A stretch of 64,000 nt of DNA from Ustulina deusta (lineage: Eukaryota > Ascomycota > Sordariomycetes > Xylariales > Xylariaceae). Every line of letters starts with the position of its first letter. Position 1 is the first letter of the stretch. The stretch lies in the NCBI GenBank assembly GCA_023159155.1, contig JAJNNX010000036.1, positions 372,001 through 436,000 of the forward strand. The letters are read 5' to 3'. Positions 27,201-40,959 of this stretch are shown here, in pieces. Both the position numbers and the translations under genes were made by a program. The notes beneath the pieces are model-generated. The model worked only from the letters and a program-made list of their open reading frames with translations, was not told the origin of the DNA and searched no databases.

Positions 27201-29056
27201 TATTTCTATAGAACTTATATACTTTTAGCTTTTTATAAGCTAAAGCTTTAAAAAAATAATAAATATTATAAATAAAAAACCCTATAATTTAAACAAAAAT
27301 ATATAAAATAATTTATTAAAATATTATAAAAATTATATTATAGTTTATATAAAAAAGCTAGTTTTAGACTTTTAGTTATAAACTTAATTAATTTAACTAG
27401 TTTAGTTAATTTTTTAATAAAATTAGTTAATTTTTTAGCTAATTATTTTATTTATTAATTTTTAATTTATAAAACTTTACTTAAAGTATTATAAGTATTT
27501 ATAAGATTTAATTATAAAAATATATAGTTAGTATAACTTAAAATAAAAAAATATTCTTTTATTATTATAGTACTTAATAATTAATAGAATTAAGATTTTT
27601 ATTAATATGCTTTTTTATAATAATTACTAATATATAAATAATAAATTTTTTAAAAAATAATTATTATTTTTTTTATTTCTAAAAATATTTAAATAACTAA
27701 TAATCTTAGTGCTTAAATTATTAATATAATAATTAAATAAAAATAATATACTTAGGCTAATATTATAGATATTAAAGTATAACTTATTATTTAGCTCTAG
27801 AAGCTAAATATAAAAATAGCTTATAAACAATTATTTAGATTATTTAATTATTTTATAGCTTAATTTATAAAACTTAATAAAAAAGTAGTTATAATTATAT
27901 TAATTTTTAAAGTTAAATAAGTAATATGTAATAAATTTAAACTTTTTAAAATAAATAATAACTAATTAAATTATTTTTTTATTATAGTTATTAATAAATA
28001 AAAACAAACTGCTTATTTTATTAATTTAGTTTTTAAGCAAAATAAAAAATACTAATAATTTGTTTATAATTATTAAATATAAATTTTTAAAAATATTATT
28101 AGTTAATAAACTTTAAAGCTGCTTTTTAATATATATTTTTTATTTTATATATATAGCCTTTTTATATATATTTAAAATAATTAGTAAAGCTATAGTCTAA
28201 CATATATTATTTATATAGTATTATTTTTTTAAAATTTATAACTTAGTAGCTAAAAGTTAATGCTTAATAACTTAGTAATAAGTATTAAAGTTATAAAAAA
28301 TTGCTTAAATATTATTAAAAAAATAGAATTATATATTAAAATTATAGTTATTAAAATAAAGCTTTTTTTTTAATTAATATTATTTAAAACAAAAAAATAA
28401 TTAGTAATTATTTTATTTTATAAAGCTGATTAGTTAATAAATAATAATATAAGTATACAAAATATATTTTATAGATCTTTTTTTTAAATTAAATTAGATT
28501 TTTTTATAATAAATATTTTTATTTTTTAATCTATTTATAAAAAAATAATAGTTGCTAAATTATTTAAAAAATTAATATAAAGCTAATTAAAAAGTATTTT
28601 AGTAACTATGCTTAAATTTAAAAAATTTAATTAAAAATATAAATATTCTAATATATTTAATTTTAGTAAGCAATACTAACCTTTTTTTAATAATAAAAAA
28701 GCTTAAGCTATAATTTATAAAAAATTTGCTTACTAGTAGATTTTTTTTATGTTTTAAAAAAATAATATATATAGCAATATAAAAAGTTATTTTATACTAA
28801 ACTTTTTTATTAAATAAAAGTTCTAAAAAAAATATAATTTATAAATATATATAGTTAATTAAATAAATATTAAAGAACTTAAAAATCAAAAAACTATTTA
28901 AAAAGCGCTAAATATATAAAAATAAAAAAAATTAAATTATTAAAAATAAATATAAAAATTAGAAAAGCTTAGCAATAAGGATCTAAAAAAAATAAATAAC
29001 TAATTAGTTATAATTTAGGTTAATTATTATAGTTTAAAAATAAAAACTTAATAATT

Positions 29057-29065
29057 TAGGAAGTT
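29057..29065 (+). promoter_or_regulatory. Putative polypurine tract of family F copy 1
   Basis: TAGGAAGTT directly precedes the 3' LTR. In copy 2 the same place reads TTGGGAAG on the sense strand (complement at 41480-41491), before RIP changed G to A here. Purine-rich sequence at this position primes plus-strand DNA synthesis in LTR elements. Confidence 0.6.
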
Positions 29066-29433
29066 TATAGTAAAGCTAGTGCATACATATAAAAAATAAA
29101 TCTTTAGTTATAAAGTAGAACATATTTTTAAAAATTTTAGAAATTACGGAACAAAAAGTATAAAAAACGTGTGTTTTTATTTAAAGCTATAAAAGATTTT
29201 TTTTTTTTAATAAATATAAACAAACAAACAATTAATACAAAATACTAAATAAAAGTTAAAGATTTATTTTTATTAATTAATTATTGCGTTTTTATTTATA
29301 TTTATATATTAAATCTTGACTTAATTTATATAAAGATCTGCAAGTTAAAAGATATAGTCCAATACAAAAAGATTAGGTAGGTTTGGTTGGTTTTAGTGTG
29401 CAACATACCGATTAGGAGCCCTGCTTTATTTTA
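29066..29433 (+). repeat. Family F 3' LTR of copy 1
   Basis: 368 bp. Mirror image of the 5' LTR in preservation: the inner start is converted (TATAGTAAAGC), whereas the outer end (29300-29433) keeps GGTTTGGTTGG and GATTAGGAGCCCTGC. Followed by the ATAT duplication. Confidence 0.92.
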
Positions 29434-29437
29434 ATAT

Positions 29438-32400
29438 TATAATTAAATTTTTTATTTTTTATTTTTTATATTTATAAATATATTAAATAATAGCTAATTA
29501 TATAAAAGTTATTAAAAATAAACATATAAAAATATTAAACCTTTTAAAAAATAACTTTTAATATTTTTAATTAACTTTTTATATAAATTTATAGCTAAAA
29601 AAATTACTAAGCATACTAATATTTTTTTAGCTGCTATATAAAAAACAATTAATTTTTGTATATATAATAACTAAAAAAAAAATCAATATATAAGCTATAT
29701 ATTTATATACTGAATATAACTAAATTTTAAATAAACTAAAAGATTTTTAAAAAATACTAGTAAAAAATATTAAATTAATTAAACTATAAATATTATAATT
29801 AATTAATAATAAAATTATTATAAAAATATATAATATATTTTATATAAAAAGTATTTTAGACTAAAAGCTAATAAAATATTTAAAAGAAAACTATATTATA
29901 TAACTTATAAAAAGTAAATATGTTCTAATATATAAACTTTAATTTTTTATATAATAATTTTAAATATTATTAATATTTTTTATTTTAAATTAGTAATTTT
30001 TTAATTAAAACTATAATAATAAAAACTTTTTTATATAATAGAATAGTCCTATAGTACTTACTACTAAAATTAAAATATAATTTTAAAAAAACTTCTATAT
30101 ATAAAATTAAAAAGAATTTTTAACCTAAAATAATATATTACTATATAATAATAAAGCACTAAAAGTATATTTTTAAAAAATATTTCTAATTATAAAACAA
30201 TACTTATTTTTATACTAATTAATAACCTAGCTATATAAGCTAAAAATATACTATATTTTTAATACATAATAAAATACCTAGTTCTATAATACTTCCTATA
30301 AACTTTTAAGCAACTAATATTTTATATTTAAATCTTATTTATATATAATATCTAAAATAAGATTATTTTAGTAATAAAATATTAAATATTTCTAAAAACT
30401 TAACAAAAAAAAAACTATTTTAAAAAGCTATATAATTTGTTTTATAATAAAGCATAATAGTTTATTAACTTTTACTACAAAATAAAATTTATAATTAATA
30501 TTAAATAAACTAAACTAAGATTATTTTTGTATAAATATATAAATAAAAAAAAGATTTTTTTATATATAAAGCATTAAAAATTATAATTAATAATGTTGGT
30601 TTAATCGTACGCAATTATGGACCCCTTCGTACGAAGGGGTCTGGCCAAGGGGGGTCTAGGCCAAGGGGTCCGGCTAGGGACCACCTACAGACCCCTCCGT
30701 ACGGAGGGGTATATAGGGGGCTCCCACCTCCCTAATTCCTTCCTTTCTCTCCCTCCTTTGAGTGTGGCATATAGTGAATAGACTGTATTCCACCAACCTT
30801 GCAGGCATGTACTGCTGCCTTGGAAATATGCAGTACACTCCATTCAAACAAATAAGCTATTAAAAATATAAAAAATATTTAAAGCAAAATATTTAAAAAA
30901 TATATATTTTAGTATAACTATTATATAAATATATAAAAATATACCAAAATTTAAAACAATACTTATTTTCTAAAAACTTATATTTAAAAGTTTTTTTTCT
31001 AAATTTTATTTATGCTTTTAAATTAAAAACAACCTATTAAATAAATATTTTATATAAAAAGCCAAAAATACTTACTATATAAACAAGCAATATAACTATA
31101 CTAATTGCTACCCCGTATAATATAAAAATACCAAACAATATTTTTATAATTCCTAAAAATAATACCTTAGCTAAAATTATATAAATATTTATCCTTAAAA
31201 AAATGTTTATATAAATAAGAAATATTTTGTTTGCTAAAAAAAAAATATTAATTAATAAACTATACTTTTTAAAAAAAAACTTATATAAAAAATTAATACT
31301 TTAATATATATAAAATAATATTTAATAATAAACTAACTTTAGTAAAATTTTTTATTTATTTTGCTAAATATAAAAGTTATTTAAACTTATATAATAAAAA
31401 TATAATATAATATATTATATAACTTAAAAAAATATTTAAGCAATAATAATAAACTAGCTTTTAAACTAATTTATACTAAACAACTAATATTATATAAAAT
31501 ACTAAAGTATTATTTAAAATATAAATGTTTTAAAATTCTTAATTATAAAAAAGCTGCAAACAAAGGCATATATATATAAAAAAACCTTAATATAAAGATT
31601 ATATAAATATTCAAAATAACTAAAATAAGCTTTAATAAAAATTATATGACAACTTTAATTAGTATAATAAAAATTAATAATAAAATTAGTTATATAATTT
31701 TTTATATATTAAATATTTTTACTTTGTTTTTATTTTTATTAAAAAATATAAACTGCTTAAAAGCCTACTTTAATAATATAAAAAATATTATTATATAAAA
31801 GAACAAAAGTACCTTTTTTGTTATATATAAATAAAGTTACTTTTTTTTTAATATTTATTTATATAAAACAACTAGCTATTTTACTAAAGTTAAACTATAA
31901 TGTTTATATAAACGCTTTAAGCACTTTTATATAAAAAAACTATATAAAATATTAATTTATGCAAAATATAAAATTAAACAGCTAATTTTAAAAAAAATCT
32001 AAAAGTTTTATTATTATTATTAAATATATAATAAAGCTTTATACTGCTGTAAGTTTATAATTAAAAATAATTATAAATTTAATTATAAAATAGTTATAAA
32101 TATTATATAAATAAAGAACTAAAATATATTATATATAATTAATACTATAATATTATTTTAAATAATTATTTTTTTAAAATCTATATTTATATAAAATATA
32201 TAAAAAATATTATATAAATACTAAATTAATATTTATTAAGGACCTTTTAATAATATCATATATAACTTAAAAATAAATTTCTTATTAAATAAATTTAAAA
32301 AATATATAAAAATAATAAACATATAATATTACAAAATATTTATTAAAGCATACTAAGCAATTAAAAAAATAAAATAAGCGTATAAACTACTAAAATATAT

Positions 32401-33554
32401 ATATAATATTCTTTAAAAAAATTTAATATATAAACAAATAATAATTGAATTTTATAAATAATATAACTAGACTAAATAGCTTTATACTAACTTTTTTTAT
32501 TTTTAAAGTATACTTATATATTAATAAAAAAAAATTTTTTTTTAGCCCTTATATAAAAGGTAGTAACTATTTAAAACATAATAAAAATATTATATAAAAA
32601 CTATATAAAAATTAAAATTAACTATATAATTAAAAAATAAAATATAATTATTGCTTTAATAAATAGGCTAATATATTTTTGCTATATATAAGTTAAACTA
32701 TATTACTATATAAAAGATACCCGAACTAAAAATATAACAAATAATAATATATAACTAGTATAACTAATAATAATATAAAAAAAATAAAGCTAACTAAAAA
32801 AAAAACCTATTATATATTTATTATATAATACTTAAATACTATAAACTTTTTTAATTATAAAAAAACATTAAACTTTTAAGCTAGCAATTAAGCTTTATAT
32901 AAACAAAATTATAATAACTTTTAAAAAACTGTTTAAAAAATTAAATATAATAAAAATTAATAAACTTATTATATAAAATATTTTTAAGTTTATTATATAT
33001 AACTTAAATATATATAAAAAAAAGTATATTTTTAAATTTGGCTTTATATAAAAAATTAAAACTAATTATATAAAAGTATAATAATACTTAAAAAAATATA
33101 ATCCTAATTTAATTACTAATAATTTAACAAATAAACTAACAGCTAATTTTAGTTTTTAGACCTATTTTTATATATAACTTTAAAATATTATATAAGTTTA
33201 AAAATATTACTTAAGCTTATATTTAGTTAAAAAATAAACTATTATATGATATTTATATTTATTTATTTTTAGAACTAAAAAATAAATATTTTTTAAAAAT
33301 TATTCTAGAGATTATATAACTTTTATATAGCTTAGCTAAATCTAAGCTATACTAGTTTAAAACTTATTATTAATACTACTAAAAAAAACTTAAAATATAA
33401 ATATTTATATATAACTTATGTTTATTATTTATATATAATAGCCCGGATATTTTTAAAATAACTAAAATATAAATAAATAATATTTTAAGCTTTATAACTT
33501 TAAACTTTTTAGTATATAAGAAAAAAAAACTTTATTTTTTAACTACTTAATTAA
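29438..33554 (+). pseudogene. Internal region of family C copy 1
   Basis: Direct repeat of 35090-39377 in copy 2, with element S inserted at 30594-30850. Read-through translations give long lysine/tyrosine-rich stretches (around 31750-32400, for example) but no domain I can name. It stops at the TTAATTAA breakpoint. No open frame of useful length remains. Confidence 0.7.
30594..30850 (-). mobile_element. Element S copy B: GC-rich solo-LTR-like element
   Basis: 257 bp, inverted relative to copy A, with TGTTGG...AAACA ends and the perfect 5-bp duplication AATAA (30589-30593, 30851-30855). The empty site is in family C copy 2 at 36407-36411. It is nearly identical to copy A except for a short deletion and a few substitutions, and is hardly touched by RIP. 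It has palindromes at 30621-30640 and 30691-30710; in the second, two arm positions differ from copy A in a pairing-preserving way. Confidence 0.88.
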
Positions 33555-34592
33555 TAATTAATTAATTAAATAATATAATATTTAAATTAATTTAAAAAAG
33601 TATTATTAAACTAAAAATAGAAAAAAATTAATAATAAGAAAAAGAAAACTTTATAATATAGATTATTTTATGTTAAAAACAAAACTAAATTATTAAATAT
33701 AAAAGATTTTAAATAAGCTATAAAAATTAAATGATATAATTTTAGTAGAAACAAAAACTAATATATTAAAAAATTTAAAAGCAATAGTAAGACTTATATT
33801 AAAAAACTATTATTATAATAGTACTATAAAAAAATAAAAAAAGTTTTTAGTACTAAAAATAAATAAAAAATATAATATAATTTTATAAATATATTATATA
33901 ACTTATTAATATTATAATTATATAATAAATAAAATTAAAAATATATAGTTGTTAAAATAAATTAAACAAATAGCGCTAAATAAATTATATTTAAAAAAAG
34001 ATATTAAAAAGTTAGTACTAATATATTATAACTTTTAAAAATATGCTATATTTAAATAAACTCTATATTAGTTTTTAAAATATATATTAAAAAGTTTAAT
34101 AGTAATAAAATATATTAATAATATATACTAATATTATGCTATAAAAAATATAAATATTAAAAAAGATTTTTAATATATATTATTAATAAAAAAAGCAAAA
34201 AATAATATTTAAAAAATAATAGTTAATAATGATTAAAAAAACGAACTAATAAACAAGTATATAACAAAAAAGAAAATTGCAACTATAAGCCAAATTATAA
34301 AAAAAAAAAAATTAGTTGCTCTTTAAAGCAAGCTTAATAATAGCTAAATTAAATATAAATTAAGTATATAAAATATAAAAAACAAAAAATAATAATAAGC
34401 AATTATAAAAAATTAATAATTAATTTAATTTATTAAAAAAATATTATATATAATAAGCGCAAATATTTTAACATAAACTTAAAATATTACAAATATAAGC
34501 TTAAAATACTTATAAATACTAGAGCTTAAGCAAGCTTTATTTTATTATAAGTTATTAAAGGTTTAAAAATATTTATAAAACTTAAAAATAAG
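33555..34592 (+). pseudogene. Element G: gag end and aspartic protease remnant
   Basis: Starts where family C copy 1 breaks off and is interrupted by family C copy 2 at 34593. Near the end the frame reads LKILINTRA*ASFIL (34500-34550), matching the retroviral-type protease stretch L-x-A-L-I-D-T-G-A-x-A-S-F-I with Asp to Asn and Gly to Arg by RIP-type G-to-A changes. Upstream, a glutamine/lysine-rich stretch is consistent with gag. The continuation (pol) is at 52727. Together they form one Ty3/gypsy gag-pol split by insertion. The start at 33555 is a rearrangement breakpoint, not a gene start. Confidence 0.7.
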
Positions 34593-34597
34593 CTTTA

Positions 34598-34850
34598 TGT
34601 TGTAATAATAGTGTTGATTGCGTACGAGGCTACTGCTAACTACGTATAAGATTATTTATATAACACTAGCAATTAGCTATTGGTCCAATTGCGTAGGCGG
34701 TGTATATATGTAGAATTCTCTTATTATATAAGAATCCTTTGTACGAAAGTCTTACTTTTATATAAATAATTAAAAAAATAGATCAATATATATAATTATT
34801 TATTTTACCTCTTTGTTATATATAATATTGTACCCCTTAGCTGCCTAATA
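34598..34850 (+). repeat. Family C 5' LTR of copy 2
   Basis: 253 bp. The outer part keeps GTTGATTGCGTACGAGGC, whereas the end reads GCCTAATA for CACCTAACA. A TATATAAG stretch about 140 bp in could be the promoter. Confidence 0.92.
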
Positions 34851-36961
34851 CTAATTAATATTTTTGGCTAAAAAATATAAATTAGTAAAAGTAAAAACAG
34901 AATTCTAACCTGGTTGTACAGACCGTATATTTTATATTATATTTTAATTTTTTTCGTAGTAAACTAACAAAAAGAAAATTTAATTACTTATTTATATTTT
35001 GGCTTAGCTTTTATATAAAAGTATAATTAATAGCGTATAATTATATTATTTTTTGATTATTATTATATAAACTATGCAAAAGTTTATATTATAATTAAAT
35101 TTTTATTTTTTTATTTTTTATATTTATAAATATATCGGACAATGGCTAATTATATAAAAGCTATTAAAAGCAAACATATAAAAACACTAAAGCTTTTAAA
35201 AAATAATCCTTAATATTTTCAAATAACTTTTTATATAAGTTTATAACTAAAAAGATTACTAAATATATTAATATTTTTTTAGCTGCTATATAAAAAATAA
35301 TTAATTTTTATATATATAATAATATTTTATACAATTTTTATATAATAATTAAAAAAAAAATTAATGTATAAGTTATATATTTATATATTAAATATAATTA
35401 AATTTTATATAAACTAAAAAATCTTTAAAAAATATTAATAAAAAATATTAAATTAGCTAAACTATAAATATTATAGTTAATTAATAATAAAATTATTATA
35501 AAAATATATAATATATTTTATATAAAAAATGTTCTAAACTAAAAACTAATAAAGCGTTTAAAAAAAAACTATATTATATAATTTATAAAAAAGAAATATA
35601 TTTTAGCATATAAACTGTAATTTTTTATATAATAATCTTAAATATTACTAGCATCCTTTATTTTAAGTTAGTAACTCTTTAGTTAAAACTATAATAATAA
35701 AAACTTTTCTATAAAATAAAATAATCTTATAATATTTACTTTTAAAACTAAGGCATAATCTCAAAAAAACTTTTATATATACAATTAAAAAAAACCTTTA
35801 CTTTAAAACAATATATTATTATATAATAATAAAGGACTAAAAAGATACTTTTAAAAATATTTTTAATTATAAAACGCTACTTATTTTTTGTATTAATTAA
35901 TAACCTAGTTATATAAGCCAGAAATATGCTATATTTTTAATATATAATAAAATATCTAGTTCTATAATACTTTTTATAAACCTTTAAATAACTAATATTT
36001 TATATTTAAATCTTATTTATATATAATATCTAAAATAAGATTATTTTAGTAATAAAATACTAAATATTTTTAAAGGTTTAATAAAAAAGATTATTTTAAA
36101 AAACTATATAATCTACTTTATAATAAAGCATAATAGTTTATTAATTTTTGCTATAAAATAGAAATTATAAAAAAATAGTTCTATATAATATTTTTAATTA
36201 TTTTAACTAATTATATAAAAAATTATTATATATATTATATTAATTCTAATTATATATAAAAAAATATATATATAATACTATAGATTTATATTTTAATATA
36301 ATTATAAACTATAACTAGTATTAAATAAACTAGACTAATATTATTTTTATATAAATATATATATAAAAAAAACAATTTTTTATATAAAGTATTAGAAATT
36401 ATAATTAATAAGCTATTAAAAATATAAAAAGTACTTAAAGCAAAATATTTAAAAAAAATATATTTTAGTATAATTGTTATATAAGCATATAAAAATGTGC
36501 TAGAATTCGAAAGAATATTTATTTTCTAAAAACCTATATTTAAAAGTTTTTTTTTTAATTTTTGTTTATGTTTCTAAGTTAAAAGCAACCTATTAAATAA
36601 ATACTTTGTATAAAAAACAAAGAATATTTATTATATAAACAGATAATATAACTATACTAATCGCTACTCCATACAATATAAAAATACTAAACAATACTTT
36701 TATAATTTTTAAAAATAATACTTTAGGTAAAATTATATAAATAAAAAATGTATTATTTGTTAAAAAAAATATTAATTAATAAACTATATTTTTAAAAAAA
36801 AAGCTTGTATAAAAAACTAATACTTTAAAATATATAAAATAATATTTAATAATAAATTAACTTTAGTAGAATTTTTTATTTATTTTGCTAAATATAAAAG
36901 TTATTTAAACTTATATAAAAAAAAAGAAAAATTCTAATATATATAATAAAAATATAATATA

Positions 36962-37107
36962 ATATATTATAAATAATATATTTATATATTATAAATAATA
37001 TATTTATATATTATAAATAATATATTTATATATTATAAATAATATATTTATATATTATAAATAATATATTTATATATTATAAATAATATATTTATATATT
37101 ATATAAC
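36962..37107. repeat. 22-bp palindromic minisatellite, about six units
   Basis: The unit TATTATAAATAATATATTTATA repeats head to tail about six times with almost no variation. In the colinear stretch of copy 1 (near 31400) the array is absent, with only a single partial unit. It is therefore a late expansion in copy 2, after RIP, since the units are uniform. Confidence 0.85.
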
Positions 37108-40100
37108 TTAAAAAAATATTTAAGTAATAATAATAAATTAGCTTTTAAACTAATTTATATTAAACAACTAAGATTATACGAAATACTAAAGCATTATTTA
37201 AAATATGGGTGCTTTAAAGTTTTTAACTATAAAAAAGCCGCAAGCAAAAGTATATATATAAAAGAACTTTAATATAAAAATTATATAAATGTTTAAAACA
37301 GCTAAAATAAGCTTTAATAAAAATTAATAATAAGATTAGTTGTATAGTTTTTTATATATTAAATATTTTTATTTTGTTTTTATTTTTATTAAAAAATATA
37401 AACTGCTTAAAAGCCTACTTTAATAATATAAAAGATATTATTATATAAAAAGACAAAAGCACTTTTTTTATTATATATAAATAGGGCTACTTTTTTTATA
37501 ATATTTATTTATATAAAATAGCTAGCTATTTTACTAAAATTAAACTATAGTATTTATATAAATATTTTAAGTACTTTTATATAAAAAGACTATATAGAAT
37601 ATTAATTTATATAAAATATAAAGTTAAGCAGCTAATTTTAAAAAAAATTTAAAAGTTTTATTATTATTGCTAAACATATAATAAAGCTTTATACTGGTTT
37701 AAGTTTATAATTAAAAATAACTATAAATTTAACTATAAAATAATTATAAATATTATATAAATAAAGAACTAAAACATATTATATATAATTAATATTATAA
37801 TATTATTTTAAATAGCTATTTTTTTAAAATCTATATTTATATAAAATATATAGGAAATATTATATAAATATTGGATTAATATTTACTAAGGACCCTTTAA
37901 TAATATTATATATAACTTAAAAATAAATTTTTTATAAAACAAATTTAAAAAGTATATAAAAATAATAAGTATATAATACTACAAAATGTTTATTAAAATA
38001 TATTAAGCAATTAAAAAAATAAAACAAAGGTATAGACTGCTAAAACGTATATATAATATTTTTAAAAAAAAGATTAATATATAAACAAATAATAAATTAA
38101 TTTTATAAATAGTAATTAAAACATTAAACAATATAGCTAGACCAAACAGCCTTATATTAACTTTTTTTATTTTTAAAGTATATTTATATATTAATAAAGA
38201 ATTTTTGTTTTTTAGCCTTTATATAAAAAACAGCAGTTGTTTAAAACGTAATAAAAATATTATATAAAAACTATATAAAAATTAAAATTAACTATATAAT
38301 TAAGAAACAGAATAGATTATTTTTATATAATATATTTCTATTTTTTTATAGTAAAGTTTTAGTATAAAAAAAAAAAAGAAAAAGAAAAGGCCTATATAAA
38401 ATCGAAATAATTAAAAAATTAAATATAATTATTGTTTTAATAAATAAGCTAATATGTTTTTATTATATATAAGTTAAACTATATTACTATATAAAAGATA
38501 TTTAAACTAAAAATATAAAAAATAATAATATATAATTGATATAGCTAGCTAAGAAAAAAACCTGCTATATATTTATTATATAATATTTAAATACTATAAA
38601 CTTTTTTAATTATAAAAAAATGTTAAACTTTTAAACTAATAATTAAGCTTTATATAAATAGGATTATTATAACTTTTAAAAAACTATTTAAAAAATTAAA
38701 TATAATAAAAATTAATAAATTTATTATATAAAATATTTTTAAGTTTATTATATATAACCTAAATATATATAAAAAAAAAATATTTTTAAATTTTGCTTTA
38801 TATAAAAAATAGAAAATAAAAATACTAAGCTATATAGAAAATTAAAACTAGTTATATAAAAGTATAATAATACTAAAAAAAATATAATTCTAACCTAATT
38901 ACTAATGATTTAATAAATAAACTAATAATTAATTTTAGTTTTTAGACCTATTTTTATATATAACTTTAGAATATTATATAAGCATAAAAATATTACTTAA
39001 GTTTATATTTAATTAAAAAATAAACTATTATATAATATTTATGCCTATTTATTGCTAAAGCTAAAAAATAAATACTTTTTAAAAACTATTTTATAAATTA
39101 TATAACTTTTATATAACCTGGCTAAATCTAGGTTATACTAGTTTAAAATTTACTATTAATACTACTAGAAAAAACTTAAAATATAAATATTTATATATAA
39201 CCTATATTTACTACTTATGTATAATAGCTTAGATATTTTTAAAAGAACTAAAATATAAATAAATAATATTTTAAGCTTTATAACTTTAAACTTTTTAATA
39301 TATAAAAAAACTTTTTTTAATAAGCAAGACTTTATATAAAACTAAAAAAAACTTTATTTTTTAACTATTTAATTAAGTTTAATAATAAAAAGATTTTTTT
39401 ATATAAATATAATATTATAATAACTTAAAAAAACCAAACTAAAAATTTAGCTAAAATTAACTTTTATATAAAAAGGTTTGCTTAAGCTTATATTTTCTAA
39501 TAAGCTTAAAAAATATATATTAGTAATATATATTAATTAAAAATTATATATAACTTTGCTATTATAGTTTAAATAACTAAACTATAATTATATAATATTA
39601 AAACATTAAACAAATAAATTAAATAATAACAAAATAACCTAACTTAAAAACTTATATTTATTTTATTTAATTTTTATTATATAAAACTATTTATTTTTAT
39701 AAATAGCTTGTTTATAAATAATATAGATATAACTTTTTAGTTTAGTTTTATTATTATATTAATAATTAAAATTTATATAAAAATATAATAAATTTAAACT
39801 TTAAAATTAAAAAAAATATTATATATTAGAATTTAAATAAATATAAACAAGTTATATAAAATATTTTAGTTAATAAATTATATAATATAATAAATAGTTT
39901 TAATAGTATTATTACTTTTAATATAACTTTTTAAAAAGTTATAAAAATATTTAATGTATTTTTAATACTTATTGTTTTATATTTAAGCTTAAAATTATTA
40001 TATAATTATTTAGTTAAATTAAAAATAATATTAAAAAAAAACTAATAATTAATATTATATTTTTTTTAAAATTATATAAAAAAGAAATTTGTAAAATATA

Positions 40101-40959
40101 ATAAATTAATAAAAAAAATAATCTAATAAATATATTTATTAAATATACTCTAAACTAAGTATTAAAAACTCTAGTTTTTATTAATAAGCTATTTATATAA
40201 ATTAAAATATTTATTAAAAAACTATAAAAAATATGTTTATATAATAAAAAATAATTAATAACTAGGCTATATATAAAAAGGTAAATATTATATATAAATA
40301 TTAAAAAAAACAAAAAAAAAATAAAAAAAGATAACAAAAATTTATTTATACCCCGAAGGGCTAATATATAACTACTTCTCTTCCCTCCCCTTTAGATAAA
40401 ACCCCCCCCCTTTTTTTTTAACTACGGTTAAAGCATTGCGCTTTATACGAGCGCTAAATACAAGCGTTATATATACTCCCTTAAAAACTAAAAACCTAAT
40501 AATACGCTAAAAATAGCGCTTTAGTATAGTAGTAGCAGCTACTACACAGATTATTTAAATAAAACAAAAATATTATTTTTTAACTTTAGACTAAAATAAT
40601 CTAAAAATAGTTTTTTTAATAAATAAGCTTAGCTTAAATATTTATAAAATATTTAATAATAATACTTAAAATATAATATTAATAACTAAAGCAGTAATAA
40701 TAGTATTTTTTTTGTTTTATTATATAATAAAATATATTAGCTATTAAATATACTAAAACTTATTTATATAAAAATAAAAACTAGAAATATATATATATTT
40801 ATATAAAAAGTTTATATAAAGGCTTAATAGGCCTAACTCTTTATAAAAAAGCTATATATTTTTATATAGCTATTATTTTTTGTATAAATAAAATTTTAAA
40901 ACTATAAAATATTACCTAAAACAAGTAGCACTAAATATAAATAGGCAAAAGTAGCAATA

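Larger units (their letters stand above)
17627..29065 (+). pseudogene. Eroded internal region of family F copy 1
   Basis: 11.4 kb, unusually long for an LTR element of these LTRs. All frames are broken. Read-through translations near 20200-21100, 23000-23800 and 25000-25400 give protein-like stretches, but I could not match a protease, reverse transcriptase, RNase H or integrase motif with confidence. Because the region is colinear with 41480-51618 and 60586-64000 (inverted), its sequence could be rebuilt from the three copies better than from one. It may be a Ty3/gypsy element with a large extra gene, or a non-autonomous large derivative. Confidence 0.6.
17260..29433 (+). mobile_element. Family F large LTR retrotransposon, copy 1, full length
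   Basis: About 12.2 kb with direct LTRs 17260-17626 and 29066-29433 and target duplication ATAT (17256-17259, 29434-29437), confirmed by the empty site in family C copy 2 near 35085. TG...CA ends follow from comparing five LTR copies (TGCAGTAGGGC ... CATTTCA). A 5-bp duplication ATATT with a non-canonical GC start is equally compatible. A TATA box in the LTR and a GGAAG tract before the 3' LTR both give + sense. Two more copies lie inverted at 41115-51978 and 60222-64000. I could not recognise a reverse transcriptase, so the superfamily is open. Confidence 0.9.
16769..33554 (+). mobile_element. Family C LTR retrotransposon, copy 1, 5' portion (interrupted)
   Basis: 5' LTR at 16769-17021, then an internal region split by an F element at 17260-29433 and by element S at 30594-30850. 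Copy 2 (34598 onward) is colinear without these insertions. Homology to copy 2 stops at TTAATTAA, 33548-33554. The missing 3' part and 3' LTR are found inverted at 56085-58415. Together the pieces make about 6.7 kb; copy 1 has lost about 120 bp near 30495 and 100 bp near 32630 relative to copy 2. The TSD and LTR architecture identify an LTR retrotransposon, but I could not recognise its superfamily from coding motifs. Confidence 0.85.

Noticed and set aside
36962..37107. CRISPR-like array
   Set aside because: Units are contiguous without spacers, AT-only, and lie in a fungal retrotransposon.
34598..39377. A simple tandem duplication of 29438-33554
   Set aside because: The similarity is that of two independent C insertions, each with its own LTRs and different target duplications (CTTTT and CTTTA).
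40155..40337. 60-codon open reading frame on the minus strand
   Set aside because: Same AT-driven composition, inside the family C internal region. The inverted copy near 57450-57640 does not support a conserved protein.
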